A DNA stretch of 64,000 nt from Candidatus Gastranaerophilales bacterium. GTDB taxonomy: Bacteria > Cyanobacteriota > Vampirovibrionia > Gastranaerophilales > Gastranaerophilaceae. Location: NCBI GenBank assembly GCA_900769645.1, contig CAAGHI010000056.1:24397-88396 (forward strand), given 5' to 3'. The notes under the pieces were generated by a model, which saw only the letters and a list, made by a program, of their open reading frames with translations, was not told the origin of the DNA and searched no databases. Below are positions 61,776 through 64,000 of the stretch, in pieces. Position numbers and translations under genes: made by a program. Each line of letters begins with the position of its first letter. Position 1 is the first letter of the stretch.

Positions 61776-61939
61776 GTGTAATACCTCTATTTACAACTAT
61801 TTTACACAGTTAGTGTAATTATTGCAATACATTATTGTTACGAAATCGTTACAATTGTTTCTTCAAATAAGCAATTTTTCTGAGTGGAATGTTTTTATAT
61901 AAGTAAGGTAGGTTAAAAAATTAATTTGGAGGTTAGGTT

Positions 61940-62785
61940 ATGGCAGACTTCAACATGGCTGCGAATATGTACGGACTATATCCGAACGCATACAATAACC
62001 AAGTAGCATTTAACGATTTGACAGATATTGATATGTATTCGTCAATGGGTTCTCTTAATCCTTATATGATGAATCCGATGATGGGTATGAACGGAAGTAT
62101 CTTTGGTGGCTCAATGATGGGTGGATATCCGATGATGCCGACATTCACAGGCAGTACAAACGGAAGCTATGAAGACTATTATAAAAACTATGAGAAATAT
62201 CAAGATTTTATGATAGATAGTCAGGTTCGACAACAGCAGAAAATGCGTAACGCTGACCTTCGATTGAACTCTCCGCAAGAAGGTATTCAAAAACAAGCAG
62301 CAGTTCTTCATGAAAAGATTTTGCAAAACGAACAAGAGCAAATTAAACAGGCTTATAATGCTTTCAAAGAAAGTGTAAGAGCAATGTATGGTGACAATGC
62401 AACAGATGAAGAAATTGCAAACCGAGCATCAAGCCTATATGGGCAAATAACAGGAAGCACTCTTGTTGATGATATCAGACAAAATGGTAGAGGTTCATTT
62501 ACGCAAGGTGTAATCCAGACTGCAACATTTGGCTTAGCTGATCAAAAAACAGCAGAAGAAAATATTGCAGAAATGACAGGTCAACCGGTTTCAAGATCTG
62601 AACGTACAAAGAAAATTGTCGGTAATGTTGTAGGTGGTGCAGCAGTTGGTGGCGCCGGTATAATTGGTGCGAAGTACTTGTTTAAGGCTTTCTGCAAAGG
62701 AGCTAAAAACAAACCGTTCTGGGCAGCCTTAATCGGTGGTGGTATTGCCCTTGCAGCGGCACTTGGAACAGCTTCAAAATCATAG
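61940..62785 (+). CDS. Met/Gly-rich orphan protein with C-terminal glycine zipper
   Basis: 281 aa, no family recognised. The N-terminal 65 residues are rich in Met, Gly, Asn and Pro (MNPMMGMNG, MMGGYPMMPTFTG), the middle (70-160) is a charged coiled coil, and the C-terminus has Gly/Ala-rich hydrophobic helices (VVGGAAVGGAGIIGAKYLF and WAALIGGGIALAAALG) that look membrane-inserting. GGAGG precedes the ATG. Resembles the Met-rich gene at the left end in composition and 3' flank. Unknown function. Confidence 0.62.
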   Translation: MADFNMAANMYGLYPNAYNNQVAFNDLTDIDMYSSMGSLNPYMMNPMMGMNGSIFGGSMMGGYPMMPTFTGSTNGSYEDYYKNYEKYQDFMIDSQVRQQQKMRNADLRLNSPQEGIQKQAAVLHEKILQNEQEQIKQAYNAFKESVRAMYGDNATDEEIANRASSLYGQITGSTLVDDIRQNGRGSFTQGVIQTATFGLADQKTAEENIAEMTGQPVSRSERTKKIVGNVVGGAAVGGAGIIGAKYLFKAFCKGAKNKPFWAALIGGGIALAAALGTASKS

Positions 62786-62867
62786 AATTATAGATAATTT
62801 TTAAGTTATAAATTATTAAACCCTTAAATTAATAATCCTAACCTAACTCTTAACATCAAAAAAGTGT

Positions 62868-62900
62868 GTAGAGGTTGAGTAAATCAACCTCTTTTTTTTT
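62868..62900 (+). terminator. Rho-independent terminator
   Basis: Stem GAGGTTGA with TCAACCTC (62871-62891) and a T run. It ends the preceding gene. Confidence 0.88.
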
Positions 62901-62935
62901 ATTTGCTATATTAGTCGTCATTCTGAAAGCTTAGG

Positions 62936-62966
62936 TGCTACGCACGTAGCCCTCTGTAACAATATT
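62936..62966. repeat. REP-like repeat shared with locus B
   Basis: GTGCTACGCACGTAGCCC then TCTGTAACAAT, matching 52,735-52,764 with few changes. It lies in the 270-nt gap at the 3' side of the last prepilin gene; the rest of the gap (62,967-63,053) holds no gene, only a copy of CCGTGGCAATCCAG similar to 46,148. Confidence 0.55.
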
Positions 62967-63053
62967 CATTCATACTTCAGTTTTTTTGTGATGTTACTGC
63001 AATTAACATCATTGGAGGCTCTTCCGAACCGTGGCAATCCAGATTAGATCCAA

Positions 63054-63815
63054 TTATTTAGGCAAATTATCCCAGTATGTCTTAGAATTGTCGTCAGGGT
63101 TTTGGTTTAAAAGTGCCCAATAAGCGCAACCCAGGCCATTTCCGCCTTGTTTGCTGTTCGCAGAACAAGGGTCATTCGCTTGTGATGAAATGTTCGTTGT
63201 TCCTTCGGCGTCTTCTTTAGTTTTATCTGCCAACTCTTCATCAGAAAGAAGTTTTCCGCTATGTTTTGGATTTAACTTATCGTCAGCTCCTATATCAAAG
63301 AAAAATATGTCATGTCCAAGTTTGTTTGGTTTTTTGGTTCCGTTAATGTCTACTGTGATATTTATTGCAAAAGCACAAATATTTACATCAACGCACATTC
63401 CGTTAGTTAGGCGTTTGCTTGGTGTTTTAGTACCTCGATCGATATAAACCGCGTTTCCAGATTTAGTCCCGTTGTAATTACTTATTTCATTGGCGTTGTA
63501 TCTGCATTCTCCATCTGTTTTTAGTTGTTTAAAAAATAAATTTACAAATTCATTAGTGTTTTTATATCCGCCATTTTCTCCTTTTTCTTTATCTGGTTCT
63601 GTGAATGCAGCATATATCCCCTGTAATCCAGGACCTTTTTGCCCTGCAACATTATAAACAGCTTGAGAAAGAAGTGAATGAGCTGTGTTAAATTGCGCTT
63701 GTAATTGTTTTGAATTTGAGCTCCCTGTTAATGTTGGCATTGTGACTGCGGCAACAACTCCGATAATACCCATTGTTACCAATACTTCCGCAAGTGTAAA
63801 ACCTCGTTTATTCAT
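63054..63815 (-). CDS. prepilin-type protein (locus D), standard short leader
   Basis: 253 aa from ATG 63,815 (AGAGGAGTTAT before it). MNKRGFTLAEVLVTMGIIGVVAAV gives a normal short leader with Gly before Phe, the classical prepilin peptidase site, unlike loci A-C which have Ala. The body has paired cysteines and ends without the DGWK motif (WALLNQNPDD, NLPK). No G tract is present. This serves as a control showing how the ordinary member looks. An IS end lies about 65 bp upstream. Confidence 0.88.
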   Translation of the reverse strand: MNKRGFTLAEVLVTMGIIGVVAAVTMPTLTGSSNSKQLQAQFNTAHSLLSQAVYNVAGQKGPGLQGIYAAFTEPDKEKGENGGYKNTNEFVNLFFKQLKTDGECRYNANEISNYNGTKSGNAVYIDRGTKTPSKRLTNGMCVDVNICAFAINITVDINGTKKPNKLGHDIFFFDIGADDKLNPKHSGKLLSDEELADKTKEDAEGTTNISSQANDPCSANSKQGGNGLGCAYWALLNQNPDDNSKTYWDNLPK

Positions 63816-63879
63816 ATAACTCCTCTTATTCTCTATTGTCACTTCTTTATTATAGCAATTTTTATGAGATTTTTCAAGT

Positions 63880-64000
63880 GGTTGTCCTAGTTCAGCACAT
63901 ATTAGACTAAGCACATTTTTCTTTTAATTTATAGTAATATTCCATCAGTGTCAAGTAATCAAGGCTTTGGTGCATTCTTTCGCAATTGTATTTGTACTCA
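63880..64000 (-). mobile_element. end of an IS3-like insertion sequence (partial)
   Basis: The terminal repeat probably begins near 63,880 (GGTTGTCCTAGTTCAGCAC, read as + strand), with the transposase end just inside. Only the end of the IS is in the window. Confidence 0.65.
63907..64000 (-). CDS. IS3-family transposase, C-terminal end (partial)
   Basis: The minus strand reads NCERMHQSLDYLTLMEYYYK followed by a stop at 63,907-63,909. This is the usual end of the IS3/IS481 integrase core (RPHQSLxYLTPxEY). The gene continues beyond the window. A Pro to Leu change in LTPxEY is seen. Confidence 0.75.
   Translation of the reverse strand, partial: EYKYNCERMHQSLDYLTLMEYYYKLKEKCA

Noticed and set aside
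1..64000. CRISPR arrays
   Set aside because: No regularly spaced direct repeats with unique spacers were found.

Overview
The window is low-GC bacterial chromosome with a normal housekeeping complement. Repeated prepilin-type proteins with the core FTLAEVLITLGIIGVVAA, several orphan Met/Gln-rich proteins and the overall gene content suggest a gut Melainabacterium (Gastranaerophilales/Vampirovibrionia). That placement is inference; no rRNA or marker phylogeny is available here.

Layout. 1-13,120: housekeeping genes (folate salvage and folate polyglutamylation, a TatD-associated radical SAM protein, a fused ADP-forming acyl-CoA synthetase, two family 2 glycosyltransferases, a ketopantoate reductase-like protein, an HD-GYP-like protein, an acyl-CoA dehydratase activase, a YkgJ cysteine-cluster protein, rlmN, a GNAT). 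13,127-28,396: a 15.3-kb integrative element in the 3' end of tRNA-Leu(GAG), bounded by perfect 24-bp direct repeats. It carries a tyrosine integrase, an excisionase-like HTH protein behind a strong promoter and a structured leader, and a defence cargo: type III restriction (Res/Mod), a SNF2-type helicase, a DUF4391-like protein, a divergent XRE regulator and a NYN-domain nuclease-like protein. 28,457-37,447: a repeat protein, uvrA, two paralogous secreted proteins, efp, accB, accC. 37,499-53,465: three pilin-type loci interleaved with rel, a DUF167 protein, uracil-DNA glycosylase, an AGCS symporter, pyrF, deoB, deoC and a SulP permease. 53,466-64,000: rlmH, mscS, tRNA-Gly, a candidate small RNA, a parvulin, an M24 peptidase, an rRNA/tRNA methyltransferase, folE2, a thioredoxin, a group-2 sigma factor, a TPR protein, an orphan Met-rich protein, a fourth prepilin, and the end of an IS3-like insertion sequence.

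The most unusual signal is a set of homopolymeric G tracts (12, 9 and 10 G) in the 5' coding part of three prepilin-type loci. Two loci share a nearly identical promoter, hairpin, ribosome binding site and 25-codon leader ending in the tract. In both, the tract length found here puts the leader out of frame with the pilin domain, and in both a tract of 11 G would restore the frame. This is the arrangement expected of slipped-strand phase variation of surface pilins. The regions after the tract are full of short REP-like inverted repeats.

Two other window-wide patterns stand out. Many genes have a -10 box 6-7 nt before the start codon and no Shine-Dalgarno sequence, which implies frequent leaderless mRNAs. 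Several unrelated orphan proteins share a short PSFTG-like motif. There are also structured non-coding regions: an interleaved 11-bp pair (pseudoknot topology) at 41,841-41,954, a candidate small RNA at 55,072-55,240, and the leader of the excisionase gene.
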